A stretch of 17,685 nucleotides of DNA from Smithella sp. D17. Lineage in GTDB: Bacteria > Desulfobacterota > Syntrophia > Syntrophales > Smithellaceae. Shown piece after piece: positions 1-8,147 of this stretch. The notes under the pieces are model-generated. The model saw only the letters and a program-made list of their open reading frames with translations. It had not been told where the DNA came from and ran no database searches. The stretch spans positions 1 to 17,685 of the forward strand of contig JQOA01000206.1 in NCBI GenBank assembly GCA_000753945.1, in the 5' to 3' direction. Each line of letters begins with the position of its first letter. Within the stretch, counting starts at the first letter, position 1. The position numbers and the translations under genes are program-made.

Positions 1-51
1 CCTTCGCTAAGAGCAATACCGACTAAATCTGCCGGAGGAAATAATTGGTAA
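1..51 (+). CDS. possible 3' end of an upstream gene (partial)
   Basis: Frame 1 is open from the window edge to a TAA at 49-51 and reads 16 codons ending in SAGGNNW. It could be the C-terminal tail of the gene upstream of the KefG-like gene. Sixteen codons are too few to identify a family or to exclude a chance open frame; the other plus frames close sooner. Treat it as a placeholder for whatever lies left of the window. Confidence 0.2.
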   Translation, partial: PSLRAIPTKSAGGNNW

Positions 52-75
52 ATATGCTAAAAACTTGCCTATAAT
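45..75 (+). promoter_or_regulatory. candidate sigma70 promoter for the kefG-like/kefC-like genes
   Basis: A perfect -10 box TATAAT lies at 70-75, preceded by a weak -35 (TTGGTA, 45-50) with a long 19-nt spacer. Transcription would start near 82, leaving a leader of about 30 nt before the ATG at 111, with an AAAGGTG ribosome site at 97-103. Only the -10 is convincing; the region is AT-rich, so chance occurrence is possible. Confidence 0.35.
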
Positions 76-110
76 AACAACCGGCTTCAGTTACGCAAAG
101 GTGATTGTTA

Positions 111-722
111 ATGAATAAAATTCTTATTCTTTTCGCCCATCCGCGTTTTGAAAAATCCAAGACGAATCGCGCACTGCTAAAAGATATTGATAGCATCAAC
201 GGTGTTACTTTAAACGATTTGTATGAACAATATCCTGATTTCAATATAGATACCGATCGTGAAAAAGAGCTCCTGCTGACTCATCAGATTATTATCTGGC
301 ATCACCCTTTCTATATGTACAGCGCGCCGGCTCTGCTCAAGCAGTGGATTGATCTGGTACTGGAACACGGATGGGCGCACGGCCGGGGAGGAGGCAATCT
401 CAATAATAAAATTATCTTCAATGTTATAACTTCCGGCGGTACCAGGGAAGTATACGCGGCTAATGCCTTTAATCGTTTTACAATCAGGGAATTTCTCATT
501 CCATTTGAACAGACAGCGACTCTTTGTAAAATGATTTATCTGCCGCCTTTTGCTGTTCAGGGGACGCATTTGCTGACCGCGGAAGCGCTCCAGTTTCATA
601 TAAAAATGTATCACACGCTTTTGGAGAAGTTAGTCAAAGGTAATTTCGATATTGAGACGCTCAAAAAAGTAGAATTTCTGAACGACTGGCTGGTAAAGGA
701 GACGGGAGAGCAAAAACCATGA
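111..722 (+). CDS. kefG: KefF/KefG-type flavin oxidoreductase, Kef ancillary subunit
   Basis: This 203-residue flavodoxin-fold protein of the NQO1/KefF/KefG family is the likely quinone-reductase-like ancillary subunit of the antiporter encoded next. In E. coli such subunits are needed for full activity of KefB and KefC, K+ efflux systems that protect against electrophiles. Visible hallmarks are the N-terminal nucleotide/FMN-binding strand ILILFAHP followed by the loop to NRALL, the LYEQYPDF segment close to KefG's LYAHYPDF, and the HPFYMYSAPALLKQWID block (KefG HPLYTYSCPALLKEWLD). ATG 111 is preferred over a TTG at 105 because AAAGGTG at 97-103 is spaced 7 nt from it. The stop overlaps the antiporter start in an ATGA (719-722), so the two are probably translationally coupled. 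KefF and KefG cannot be told apart firmly; the matches look nearer KefG. Confidence 0.88.
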   Translation: MNKILILFAHPRFEKSKTNRALLKDIDSINGVTLNDLYEQYPDFNIDTDREKELLLTHQIIIWHHPFYMYSAPALLKQWIDLVLEHGWAHGRGGGNLNNKIIFNVITSGGTREVYAANAFNRFTIREFLIPFEQTATLCKMIYLPPFAVQGTHLLTAEALQFHIKMYHTLLEKLVKGNFDIETLKKVEFLNDWLVKETGEQKP

Positions 723-2596
723 TCAGCACTTTTATGAGAGATGCTCTGATATATCTGGCTGCCGCGATAGTTTTCGTCCCGGCAACCAGGAAACTGGGTA
801 TGGGTTCGGTGCTCGGTTATCTGCTGGGCGGTATAATCATCGGTCCTTTCTTTTTGGGTTTTGTCGGTCAGGAAGGAAAAGACATTATGCATTTCGCCGA
901 ATTCGGCGTGGTGATGATGCTTTTTCTCGTCGGACTGGAGCTGGAGCCGTCGCATTTCTGGCGGATGCGTAATTTGATTCTGGGGACGGGTTCTCTGCAA
1001 TTATGTGCGACGACGACATTAATCTTCGCGCTTTTATTTTTCATGGGATTCACCTGGCAGGCCGCACTGGCGAGCGGTTTGGCAATAGCTATGTCCTCAA
1101 CAGCTATCGTCATGCAGACGCTCAGAGAAAAGGGATTAACAAAAACGGAGTCGGGGAAAAGTTCTTTCGCTGTGCTGCTTTTTCAGGATATTTCCGTTAT
1201 TCCCATTCTGGCGCTCTTGCCTCTTCTGGCATTGTCAGGTTCGCATTCGCAAACAAATGAACATGCCACTATACTTTCCAATATGCCCGGCTGGGCGCAG
1301 ACGCTGACACTTCTGGGCGCGGTCGGATTGGTGATTCTCTGCGGCCGTTTTGTGATTGTTCCTTTCTTGCGTTTTATCGCTCGTATTCATTTGCGCGAAT
1401 TATTTACAGCGGCGGCTCTTTTTATTATTATCGGCACTGCCTGTATCATGATGCTGGTGGGCTTAAGCCCTGCGCTGGGAACGTTTCTGGCCGGTGTTGT
1501 TCTGGCCAACAGCGAATTCCGGCATGAACTGGAAAGCGACATTGAACCTTTTAAAGGTATTTTGCTTGGTCTGTTTTTTATTGCCGTCGGTGCTTCCATC
1601 AACTTCAGTCTGATTATCAGCAATCCTTTGACAATAATTGCTTTGGTTTGCTCAATCATCGTGATCAAAGCAGGTGTGCTTTTCGTTGGCGGATCGCTGA
1701 TTAAACTGAGTTTTGATCAAAATTTATTGTTCACTTTAGGATTGGCGCAGGTGGGAGAATTTGCCTTTGTCCTTTTTTCATTCATTCATCAGCTTGATAT
1801 TTTATCCGCCCGGTGGACTGATATGATGATGGGCGTGACGGCAATTACCATGACGGTGACACCTTTATTACTTTTGGTTAATGAACGATTTATTCTTCCT
1901 TATTTCGGCACTAAGGAAAAGGAAGAAAAAGAAGCTGATACGATTGACCAGAGCAATCCTGTTATAATAACCGGCTTCGGCCATTTCGGCAGCACTCTGG
2001 GCAGGTTTTTGAGAGCCAACGGCGTCAAGGCTACGATTTTGGATAATGATTCCGATAGAGTTGATCTACTGCGCAAAATGGGTTTTAAAGTCTTTTACGG
2101 TGATGCAACGCGTATCGATATTTTAAAATCGGCGGGAGCCGCAGAAGCCAAAATTTTAATCGCGGCCATTGATTCGCCGGAGATTAATTTCGATCTGGTG
2201 GAAAAAACAAAAAAAATATTTCCCGATTTGACTGTTATGGTGCGCGCCAGAAGCCGTCTGGATGCATATGAACTGCTTGACATGGGAATAAATGATGTTT
2301 ACAGAGAATCGCTGGATACATCCTTGCGGCTGGGTGTTGATGTTTTGACCAAGCTTGGTTTTCGCAAATACAGCGCTGTTCGCGCCAGCCAAAATTTTAT
2401 CAAATATGATGAAGCGGCGCTGCGAGAGCTTGCCCGCCATCGTCATGATCAGAGCGATTATATTTTCACTACGCGCGAACAAATTCAGATACAGGAACAA
2501 ATGCTGAATAAAGACAGGGAAGTTAATCCGAATATCAACGATCACGCCTGGGACAGCGATTCGTTTGAAGAGAAATCAGATAGCTCAAATAATTGA
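719..2596 (+). CDS. kefC: KefB/KefC-type glutathione-regulated K+/H+ antiporter
   Basis: This 625-residue inner-membrane CPA2 antiporter is close in length to E. coli KefC (620). Residues 1-390 are a many-span Na+/H+ exchanger domain with GLELEP near 71, the QDISVIP helix, and the family signature RHELESDIEPFKGILLGLFF, which in KefB/KefC is the loop contacting the regulatory domain. From about residue 412 a TrkA-N/RCK domain begins with the Rossmann motif GFGHFGS, followed by FYGDATR and LIAAIDSPE, closely matching KefC. The C-terminal tail keeps a NDHAWDSD segment like KefC's QRHGW. Known Kef systems release K+ and acidify the cytosol when glutathione adducts bind the RCK domain; whether this organism uses glutathione or another thiol cannot be read here. 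The KefG-like partner is directly upstream. KefB and KefC are not separable by eye. Confidence 0.92.
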   Translation: MISTFMRDALIYLAAAIVFVPATRKLGMGSVLGYLLGGIIIGPFFLGFVGQEGKDIMHFAEFGVVMMLFLVGLELEPSHFWRMRNLILGTGSLQLCATTTLIFALLFFMGFTWQAALASGLAIAMSSTAIVMQTLREKGLTKTESGKSSFAVLLFQDISVIPILALLPLLALSGSHSQTNEHATILSNMPGWAQTLTLLGAVGLVILCGRFVIVPFLRFIARIHLRELFTAAALFIIIGTACIMMLVGLSPALGTFLAGVVLANSEFRHELESDIEPFKGILLGLFFIAVGASINFSLIISNPLTIIALVCSIIVIKAGVLFVGGSLIKLSFDQNLLFTLGLAQVGEFAFVLFSFIHQLDILSARWTDMMMGVTAITMTVTPLLLLVNERFILPYFGTKEKEEKEADTIDQSNPVIITGFGHFGSTLGRFLRANGVKATILDNDSDRVDLLRKMGFKVFYGDATRIDILKSAGAAEAKILIAAIDSPEINFDLVEKTKKIFPDLTVMVRARSRLDAYELLDMGINDVYRESLDTSLRLGVDVLTKLGFRKYSAVRASQNFIKYDEAALRELARHRHDQSDYIFTTREQIQIQEQMLNKDREVNPNINDHAWDSDSFEEKSDSSNN

Positions 2597-2617
2597 AAAA
2601 GGACGTCTGAAAAAAAT

Positions 2618-3436
2618 ATGGGCAAGCCATATCATTTGTTTAAGTATCACTGCCAGGATGGCGATGATTTTACCGTTATCGCTCATCGCGGAGCCTCGGC
2701 TTATTATCCTGAAAACACAATTCCCTCGTTTGAAGGCGCAATTGAAATGGGAGCGGACATGGTCGAGCTGGATGTTCAGCTTACCTCGGACAAAGAAGTT
2801 GTTGTCTTTCACGATGAAAAAATAAGTCGCTGCACCGATGGCCGGGGCAGGATTGCCGATTATACACTTGCTTCATTGAAAAAACTGGACGCGGGTAGTT
2901 GGTTCGACAAAGATTTTAAAAATGCGAGGATACCGGCGCTGGCTGAAGTTTTGAAGTTTTGCAAAGATAAAATCGCGGTAAACATTGAAATCAAGACGGA
3001 AGCTGTCAATAAAATGTTCTTCGGCGGTATTGAAGAAAAATGCCTGAAGATTGTTGAACAAAGCGGCATGAATGGGCATGTGGTGTTTTCCAGTTTTGAT
3101 CCACGCGCAATTATGCATTTGAAGCAGATAGACAACACCGCGGCAGTAGCCGTGCTATTTGAAAAAAAACACTATGGTTCTAAATTGCCTTCGGATATAA
3201 TGGAGTCACTGGGAACCGACGCTTTTAATTGTTCCGGCTCTTATTTTAAAAAGAAGTGGCTCGCAGATGTTGAATTAAATAATATTCCTGTCAATATTTA
3301 CACCGTCAATGACGCGAGGAATATGAAACGATTTATTAATATGGGTGTCAGCGGGATTTTTACCAATAATCCGGACATATTGAAAAGAGTGGCGGCAGAT
3401 ATAAAACAAATGCAAAAAAGCGAAAGCCAGGAATAA
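2618..3436 (+). CDS. ugpQ: glycerophosphodiester phosphodiesterase
   Basis: A 272-residue GDPD-family TIM-barrel enzyme that hydrolyses glycerophosphodiesters (deacylated phospholipids) to sn-glycerol 3-phosphate and an alcohol. Family motifs are in order: AHRGAS with H23/R24, PENT at 31-34, ELD with metal ligands E50 and D52, FHD with H65, NIEIK near 127, and the C-terminal TVND and GIFTNNPD blocks. No signal peptide is visible, so it should be cytosolic like UgpQ rather than periplasmic like GlpQ. It starts 21 bp after the antiporter, with AAAGGA as a rather distant ribosome site. The TAA stop overlaps the ATG of the acyltransferase-hydrolase gene (TAATG, 3434-3438), suggesting coupled translation and a linked role in lipid turnover. 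The symbol reflects the family, not proven orthology. Confidence 0.9.
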   Translation: MGKPYHLFKYHCQDGDDFTVIAHRGASAYYPENTIPSFEGAIEMGADMVELDVQLTSDKEVVVFHDEKISRCTDGRGRIADYTLASLKKLDAGSWFDKDFKNARIPALAEVLKFCKDKIAVNIEIKTEAVNKMFFGGIEEKCLKIVEQSGMNGHVVFSSFDPRAIMHLKQIDNTAAVAVLFEKKHYGSKLPSDIMESLGTDAFNCSGSYFKKKWLADVELNNIPVNIYTVNDARNMKRFINMGVSGIFTNNPDILKRVAADIKQMQKSESQE

Positions 3437-5619
3437 TGAATATATCAGTTTCTTTGATTAATCTTATAGAAGTTGCCCTTGATACACTGATTAAAACCAC
3501 TAAGACGGACATACGTCTGCATGGTGCAGAAAATGTTCCTGCTCAGCCGGTGCTTTATGTCATTAATCACTTTACGCGCATGGAAACAATTTTGATGCCG
3601 TATGTGATCAAGAAGAACATAAAAAGGTATCCGATCTCTCTGGCATATGAATCCTTTTTTAGCGGTGAATTGAGCACCTTTATGGATAAGGTAGGCGCAG
3701 TTTCCACTGCCGATCCGAACAGAGATAAAATATTTATTAATGCGCTTCTCACCGACAGTTATCCAGTAATTATTTTTCCGGAAGGCCAGATAATCAAGGA
3801 TAAAAAGATTATCGAGAAAGGCAAGTATCTGGTTTACAATGCAGGCATTAGAAGGCCGCCTCATTCGGGAGCCGCGCAGATAGCCTTGCGAACGGAGTTT
3901 GTTCGCGAAAAATTACGAAAATTCCGTTCCAGCGGCGATAATTCATCCATTACCCGAATGGCAACTCATTTCGGTTTTGATCCCGCAGAAACGAATAAAA
4001 TTATAAATAAAGAAACTTATATTGTACCGGTAAATATAACCTATTATCCTGTCCGCGCACAGGATAATGCCCTAAGCAAGTTGGCGGGCCGGTTTATGAA
4101 GAATATATCAACGCGTCTTCAGGAGGAACTGGAAGTTGAAGGTCCGATGGTATTGGGCAAGGTGGATATTGATATTAATTTCGGCAAACCCATGTCCGCG
4201 AAAAACTACATAGCTTCCAATAAAAAACTGAGCAAACTGCTGAGAGATGATAATCCTTATCTGGATTCCGGAGAGTTTAAAAAAATAGATTCGTTCAAAA
4301 AAACATGTGTGAATATGATGTATGATTACATGAATGCCATATATAATATGACGACTGTTAATCATGATCATCTGATGTCTTACATAATGACCAAATATCG
4401 GGACACTGGTTTTAGTGAAGATGATTTTAAAAACCGCATCTTCCTGGCCATCCAGCATTTGCGTAAAGCCGGTGTGACCAATTGCCACACGTCACTTTAT
4501 AAAAAACAGTTATATCTTCTTAACGATGAATATCATGAAAAATATGAAAATTTTATAAAAGAGGCAATATCCAGCGATTATATTAAATTGGATAATGAAA
4601 TAATTACTAAAAATAGCGAACGATTCAGCAGAAAATCTGATTTCCATACGATCAGGAGAGATAATATCATTGAAGTTCTCAGAAACGAAATAGAGCCTCT
4701 TCGTGATTTAACCAGAGCTATGGATAGGCTGATGTTTCTCCCTGCTTTCTTTGTCCGGTGGAAGATAAGAAATCACTTTATCAGGCTGGATAAGGATTTA
4801 TTTGAACAGGATTATCAGAAGTATTACATAAAAGACGAGAGTAAGCCCAGGAATATCGGGGAGACTTTCTTCCTGAAGAGATTTTTTAGCAGAAAGGGAG
4901 TTATCCTGGTTCATGGATATATGGCAGCGCCGGAAGAAATCAGACCGCTGGCGGATTATCTTTATAAGAACGGGTATAATGTTTACGGTGTCCGATTGCG
5001 TGGACATGGTACAGCGCCGGAAGATCTTGCCATCCGTAGCTGGCAAAAATGGTACAATTCCGCAAGTCGTGCATACATTATCATGAAAAACAGCGTTAAG
5101 ACTTTCTCCATCTGCGGATTTTCCATGGGTGGCGGAATCGCTCTGCTGCAGGCTGCCAATAAGCCGGGTAGATTTGCCGGAGTGATATCCATCAATGCTC
5201 CTCTCAAACTAACGAGCATTGCCTCCAAATTTGCACCTGTTGTTACCTTATGGAATAAGTTGCTTTCAAAAATTCATGTGAATAAGGTTAAAATGGAATT
5301 CGTAGAAAATGTACCGGAAAATCCCGATATAAACTATACTCGCAATCCGGTGAGCGGAAGCAACGAACTGGAAAAACTAATGAAGCAAGTCGGAGATCAA
5401 CTTAAAAATGTGAAGGGCCCTGCTCTTATCATACAGGGTTCGGATGATCCGGTAGTGAATCCGGTGAGCGGACTGGAAATTTTTGAAAAGCTCGGCACAA
5501 AGGATAAACAGCTTCTCCGGATTTATGCCAAACATCACGGCATATTGCGGGGAGAGGGAGCGGACAAGCTCAATTCGATGGTTTTGATGTTTTTAGAAAA
5601 AGTGTCATCCGGTAAGTGA
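3436..5619 (+). CDS. PlsC-like acyltransferase fused to an alpha/beta hydrolase
   Basis: A 727-residue two-enzyme protein. Residues about 20-250 resemble PlsC/PlsB glycerolipid acyltransferases: NHFTRME at 44-50 sits where the HX4D catalytic motif belongs, but with Glu50 instead of Asp, and FPEG (114-117) is the phosphate-binding motif. Residues about 480-727 form an alpha/beta hydrolase of the monoacylglycerol-lipase/carboxylesterase type: VHGY oxyanion region near 491, RGHG, nucleophile elbow GFSMGG with Ser563, acid GSDDP around Asp670-671, and His700 or His701. The stretch between (about 250-480) is charged and not recognised. No signal peptide or clear membrane span is visible. Start and stop overlap with the upstream phosphodiesterase suggests that acyl transfer, acyl hydrolysis and head-group removal act on the same lipids. 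Substrates are unknown, and the acyltransferase may be weak given the H-E substitution. Confidence 0.82.
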   Translation: MNISVSLINLIEVALDTLIKTTKTDIRLHGAENVPAQPVLYVINHFTRMETILMPYVIKKNIKRYPISLAYESFFSGELSTFMDKVGAVSTADPNRDKIFINALLTDSYPVIIFPEGQIIKDKKIIEKGKYLVYNAGIRRPPHSGAAQIALRTEFVREKLRKFRSSGDNSSITRMATHFGFDPAETNKIINKETYIVPVNITYYPVRAQDNALSKLAGRFMKNISTRLQEELEVEGPMVLGKVDIDINFGKPMSAKNYIASNKKLSKLLRDDNPYLDSGEFKKIDSFKKTCVNMMYDYMNAIYNMTTVNHDHLMSYIMTKYRDTGFSEDDFKNRIFLAIQHLRKAGVTNCHTSLYKKQLYLLNDEYHEKYENFIKEAISSDYIKLDNEIITKNSERFSRKSDFHTIRRDNIIEVLRNEIEPLRDLTRAMDRLMFLPAFFVRWKIRNHFIRLDKDLFEQDYQKYYIKDESKPRNIGETFFLKRFFSRKGVILVHGYMAAPEEIRPLADYLYKNGYNVYGVRLRGHGTAPEDLAIRSWQKWYNSASRAYIIMKNSVKTFSICGFSMGGGIALLQAANKPGRFAGVISINAPLKLTSIASKFAPVVTLWNKLLSKIHVNKVKMEFVENVPENPDINYTRNPVSGSNELEKLMKQVGDQLKNVKGPALIIQGSDDPVVNPVSGLEIFEKLGTKDKQLLRIYAKHHGILRGEGADKLNSMVLMFLEKVSSGK

Positions 5620-5668
5620 CTTATTGCGCTAATGCGGTAATAGAAAAATAATAAGGAAAGAGTTTTAT

Positions 5669-6019
5669 ATGATTGATAAGTGGATAAAGGAAATAAAAAA
5701 AGAATCTCCGCCGGACATGCTCGGTATGATTCTTTTTCATAACGGAATAGTGAGGGCGACAGCGAAAAACGGCGGGAAGGTTCAGGCGATGAATCTTTCC
5801 TACGACAAGGCAAAGCTCAAAACCGTTGTTAATGAATTTAAAAAAAGAGAAGGCATCGTCAAAATCAAGGCATGGATTAATGAAGGTCATCTTAAAATAG
5901 GCGACGACATTATGAATGTTTGTGTGGCCGGTCGATTTCGCAAGGATGTTTTACCCGTCTTTCAGGAACTCATCACAATGATAAAAACGGAAATAGTCAG
6001 CGAAGAAGAATTAAAATGA
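5669..6019 (+). CDS. MoaE-like protein, incomplete active site
   Basis: A 116-residue protein that aligns by eye with the MoaE large subunit of molybdopterin synthase, which with MoaD puts sulfur into precursor Z during molybdenum-cofactor synthesis. GMILFHNGIVR (19-29) matches MoaE's GAVVTFTGKVR, the KIKAWINEGHLKIGDD block (65-80) matches VTVIHRIGELWPGDE, and VAGRFRKD (87-93) sits at MoaE's TSAHR site with Arg91 kept but His replaced by Phe. Lys106 in MIKTEI matches the first catalytic lysine (LKT); the second lysine, in MoaE's WK(K/R)E, is replaced by acidic residues (SEEE, 111-114). It is also shorter than E. coli MoaE (150). A good AAGGAAAG ribosome site precedes ATG 5669. No other moa genes are nearby. 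It may be a diverged MoaE or a paralogue with another role. Confidence 0.62.
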   Translation: MIDKWIKEIKKESPPDMLGMILFHNGIVRATAKNGGKVQAMNLSYDKAKLKTVVNEFKKREGIVKIKAWINEGHLKIGDDIMNVCVAGRFRKDVLPVFQELITMIKTEIVSEEELK

Positions 6020-6023
6020 TTTT

Positions 6024-7217
6024 CTAGTCGAAAAACCCTTTATCTCGGCGGTACCAGTAATTAGGGAAAATACGGTACATCATTCTGGATGCCTGGCTGA
6101 TATATTCTTTCGTTCTTTTATCATTCTGGCAGGCTTGAATGATCATTTCTTTAATGGTGTCTTTGTTGCCAGGTTCGTTAAATATCCGGTAGGCGCAGGA
6201 AAAAAGGGGACTGTACATATTTTTCTTTTCTAAATATTTATAAACGTTTCTGACTGTATTGGGACCTTCGGGAGTCCCATCAATTTTTTCCAGCACACGC
6301 AAGTTGGTTTCGATAGGATTGCCGGTATAGAGCTCATAGAAATATTTCCCGTAACGATAATTTTTACTGGCCAGAGATGAAACAGTCACATACAAATCGC
6401 CGACTCCAGCCTGGCTATGGAATGCCTGAAATCCTCCTCCTAAAAGACGGGATAATGAACGAATTTCCACGCCGGAACGGGCAAATATGGTTCCCGGAAT
6501 TGAGTCTCCCAGCTTAAGGGAGTCTGCCAGACCTTTAATATTTGCCACAATGTTTTTTAAAGCCCCGCAGGCTTCCACGCCGACAATGTCAAAATTATAA
6601 TATGAATTTATTTCGTTGCGGTTGAATTTAAACAAATCTTCTCTGATGAGATTAGCAATGCGCCTCTTGCCGGCGACTGTCAAACAAACGGGGTTTCCCA
6701 ATGCTATATCCATATCAAAAAACGGTCCGCCAATGCAGGCTATCTGATATTTGTGTTTTAAATTATACAAATTATTGTTGATTAGTTGCGAAGGAGTTAT
6801 CAGCTTTTTGGATATTTCGTCGGAAATCAAACCTTTGATCGGCGAGACAAGGCATGTGTCGCCCGCTTTTTTGTCAATCATCGGCTTGAGATAATTAAGA
6901 AATTCCGGCAGGCGATTCATGGTTATGGCCAGAATGATAAAATCGTTGTTTTCGACAATGTGTTCCAGATCGTTTGTTGCATACACTTTGTTGGAAAGAC
7001 GGGGAACATTATCCATCCCGCCCAGACGATTAGCAAGATCCTCGGTCAGATGCAGAGGATTTAGATGGTCACTGTTTATTGCCTTGCATACTTCCGGATC
7101 GTGGTAATAAATGGCCACACGTTTGTTGTCCCGGCCGAATTTGTACGCAAAAGATGTGCCTAAACGGCCCGGACCGATAATAGCTACGCTTGTTGTGTCT
7201 AAATCAGGATTGAACAT
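6024..7217 (-). CDS. gpsA: NAD(P)-dependent glycerol-3-phosphate dehydrogenase, GpsA-like
   Basis: A cytosolic 397-residue enzyme of the GpsA family, which reduces dihydroxyacetone phosphate to sn-glycerol 3-phosphate, the backbone for phospholipids. Visible motifs are the Rossmann loop GPGRLGTSFA (15-24), SPIKGL with Lys128, GGPFF (163-167) for the family SGPSFA, VEACGALKN (214-222) with catalytic Lys221, and AGVGDLYVT (270-278) with Asp274. It is longer than typical GpsA (about 330-340), with extra sequence in the N-terminal half and a C-terminal tail rich in aromatic and basic residues. It converges on the MoaE-like gene with only 4 bp between the stops and no terminator hairpin. A GpsA beside GDPD and an acyltransferase fits glycerolipid supply. 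A diverged paralogue with a related substrate is possible. Confidence 0.8.
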   Translation of the reverse strand: MFNPDLDTTSVAIIGPGRLGTSFAYKFGRDNKRVAIYYHDPEVCKAINSDHLNPLHLTEDLANRLGGMDNVPRLSNKVYATNDLEHIVENNDFIILAITMNRLPEFLNYLKPMIDKKAGDTCLVSPIKGLISDEISKKLITPSQLINNNLYNLKHKYQIACIGGPFFDMDIALGNPVCLTVAGKRRIANLIREDLFKFNRNEINSYYNFDIVGVEACGALKNIVANIKGLADSLKLGDSIPGTIFARSGVEIRSLSRLLGGGFQAFHSQAGVGDLYVTVSSLASKNYRYGKYFYELYTGNPIETNLRVLEKIDGTPEGPNTVRNVYKYLEKKNMYSPLFSCAYRIFNEPGNKDTIKEMIIQACQNDKRTKEYISQASRMMYRIFPNYWYRRDKGFFD

Positions 7218-7447
7218 TAATTATGGCTCTTTATTATAAACTTCCAACTGTTTTATAATATATCCGATCAGGAAGTTCTAATATCTTTTTTTAGTTGCAT
7301 TATCATAAATGATTGTTTAAAAAAAGCAATGTCTTAATCTTTTAAAATAGTATATCTTTTTATAGGGAAATTTATCAACTGAGGATTATCCTGCCGAGTC
7401 TAAAATGATTAAATAAAGTTAAAAGCTTTAAAAGAGATGATGTTTTT
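7218..7447. other. divergent AT-rich intergenic region
   Basis: This 230-bp gap lies between the divergent gpsA-like and YwqK-like genes and must hold promoters for both. A minus-strand TATAAT (7233-7238) sits about 16 nt before the gpsA-like ATG, but no matching -35 is seen. For the plus strand, TTGTTT at 7313-7318 has no well-spaced -10. No terminator, repeat or small ORF with a ribosome site stands out. Confidence 0.4.
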
Positions 7448-8119
7448 ATGGCTAAAACAAATACAACCGCCGAAGAACAAAAATTGTTTTTCTCCGATGG
7501 ATCTATAAGAGAGAAAAAATTTATCAAGAATGGTAAACTGGAAGGTGAATACACTTCTTATTATAAAAATGGTCAAATACTGGCACAGATTAATTTTGTT
7601 CACGGCAGAAAGAATGGCCCCGCAGCGACTTATTATAACGACGGCCTGATAAGAGAGAAGGCAAATTATACTAATGGCCGAATGGATGGCGAATATGTTT
7701 CTTATTATCAAAACGGGAATATCAGGGAACGGGAATATTACAAACATGGCAGGCTCAACGGCAAATATCAGATTTTTTATAAAAATGGACAATTAAAAGA
7801 AGAAGAGAATTTCAAGAACGATAAATTTGAAGGTGACTATATTTGCTACTACAAGAACGGGCAGATTAAGGAAAAGGGGTTTTTTAAAAATGATAAAAGG
7901 GAAGGCGAATATTTTGCTTATTTCAGAAGCGGCCAGATAAAAGAAAAGGCTACTTATAAAAACGGGAATTTAAAAGAAGAGTTTCTTGTTTTTACTGAAA
8001 TCAGCGCCGGAAATCAGGATTCGGATAATGAAGAAAACGGCTCTTCCCGTGTCTGGGAAGAACATGAAGTTGCTGGTTTGCTCCAGGATTTGAAGCATTT
8101 CGACGAAAAACAAAAATAA
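7448..8119 (+). CDS. YwqK-family repeat protein (seven MORN-like repeats)
   Basis: A 223-residue cytosolic protein made almost wholly of seven 24-residue repeats (residues 14-181) of the pattern YYKNGQIKEKxxYKNGxxxGEY, in unbroken register. This is the MORN-variant repeat of the YwqK family, often annotated as an antitoxin YwqK family protein, although its biochemical role is generally unknown. The repeats form beta-hairpins in related proteins. After residue 182 comes an acidic, non-repetitive tail rich in Glu, Asp and Asn, ending QDLKHFDEKQK. No signal peptide, toxin domain or cognate toxin gene is visible next to it, so a toxin-antitoxin role is not supported here. The ribosome site is weak (AAAGAGA at 7431-7437). 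The universal stress protein gene follows 28 bp later, probably on the same transcript. Confidence 0.78.
   Translation: MAKTNTTAEEQKLFFSDGSIREKKFIKNGKLEGEYTSYYKNGQILAQINFVHGRKNGPAATYYNDGLIREKANYTNGRMDGEYVSYYQNGNIREREYYKHGRLNGKYQIFYKNGQLKEEENFKNDKFEGDYICYYKNGQIKEKGFFKNDKREGEYFAYFRSGQIKEKATYKNGNLKEEFLVFTEISAGNQDSDNEENGSSRVWEEHEVAGLLQDLKHFDEKQK
7487..7990 (+). repeat. seven in-frame 72-bp coding repeats
   Basis: Protein-level repeats of exactly 24 residues (72 bp) run from 7487 to 7990 inside the YwqK-like gene, each beginning with an aromatic pair or similar followed by (K/N)(N/D)G. The period is perfect across all seven, while the DNA copies have diverged, so this is an old, selected array rather than a recent expansion. 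Confidence 0.8.
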
Positions 8120-8147
8120 TCATGTCTCTTTATTTTAAGGAGTTGCC

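Noticed and set aside
7313..7348. Promoter TTGTTT with TAAAAT before the YwqK-like gene
   Set aside because: The spacer is about 24 nt, outside the working range, in very AT-rich DNA.
7448..8119. Toxin-antitoxin system based on the YwqK label
   Set aside because: The neighbour is a universal stress protein and no toxin-like ORF is adjacent; the name alone is not evidence.
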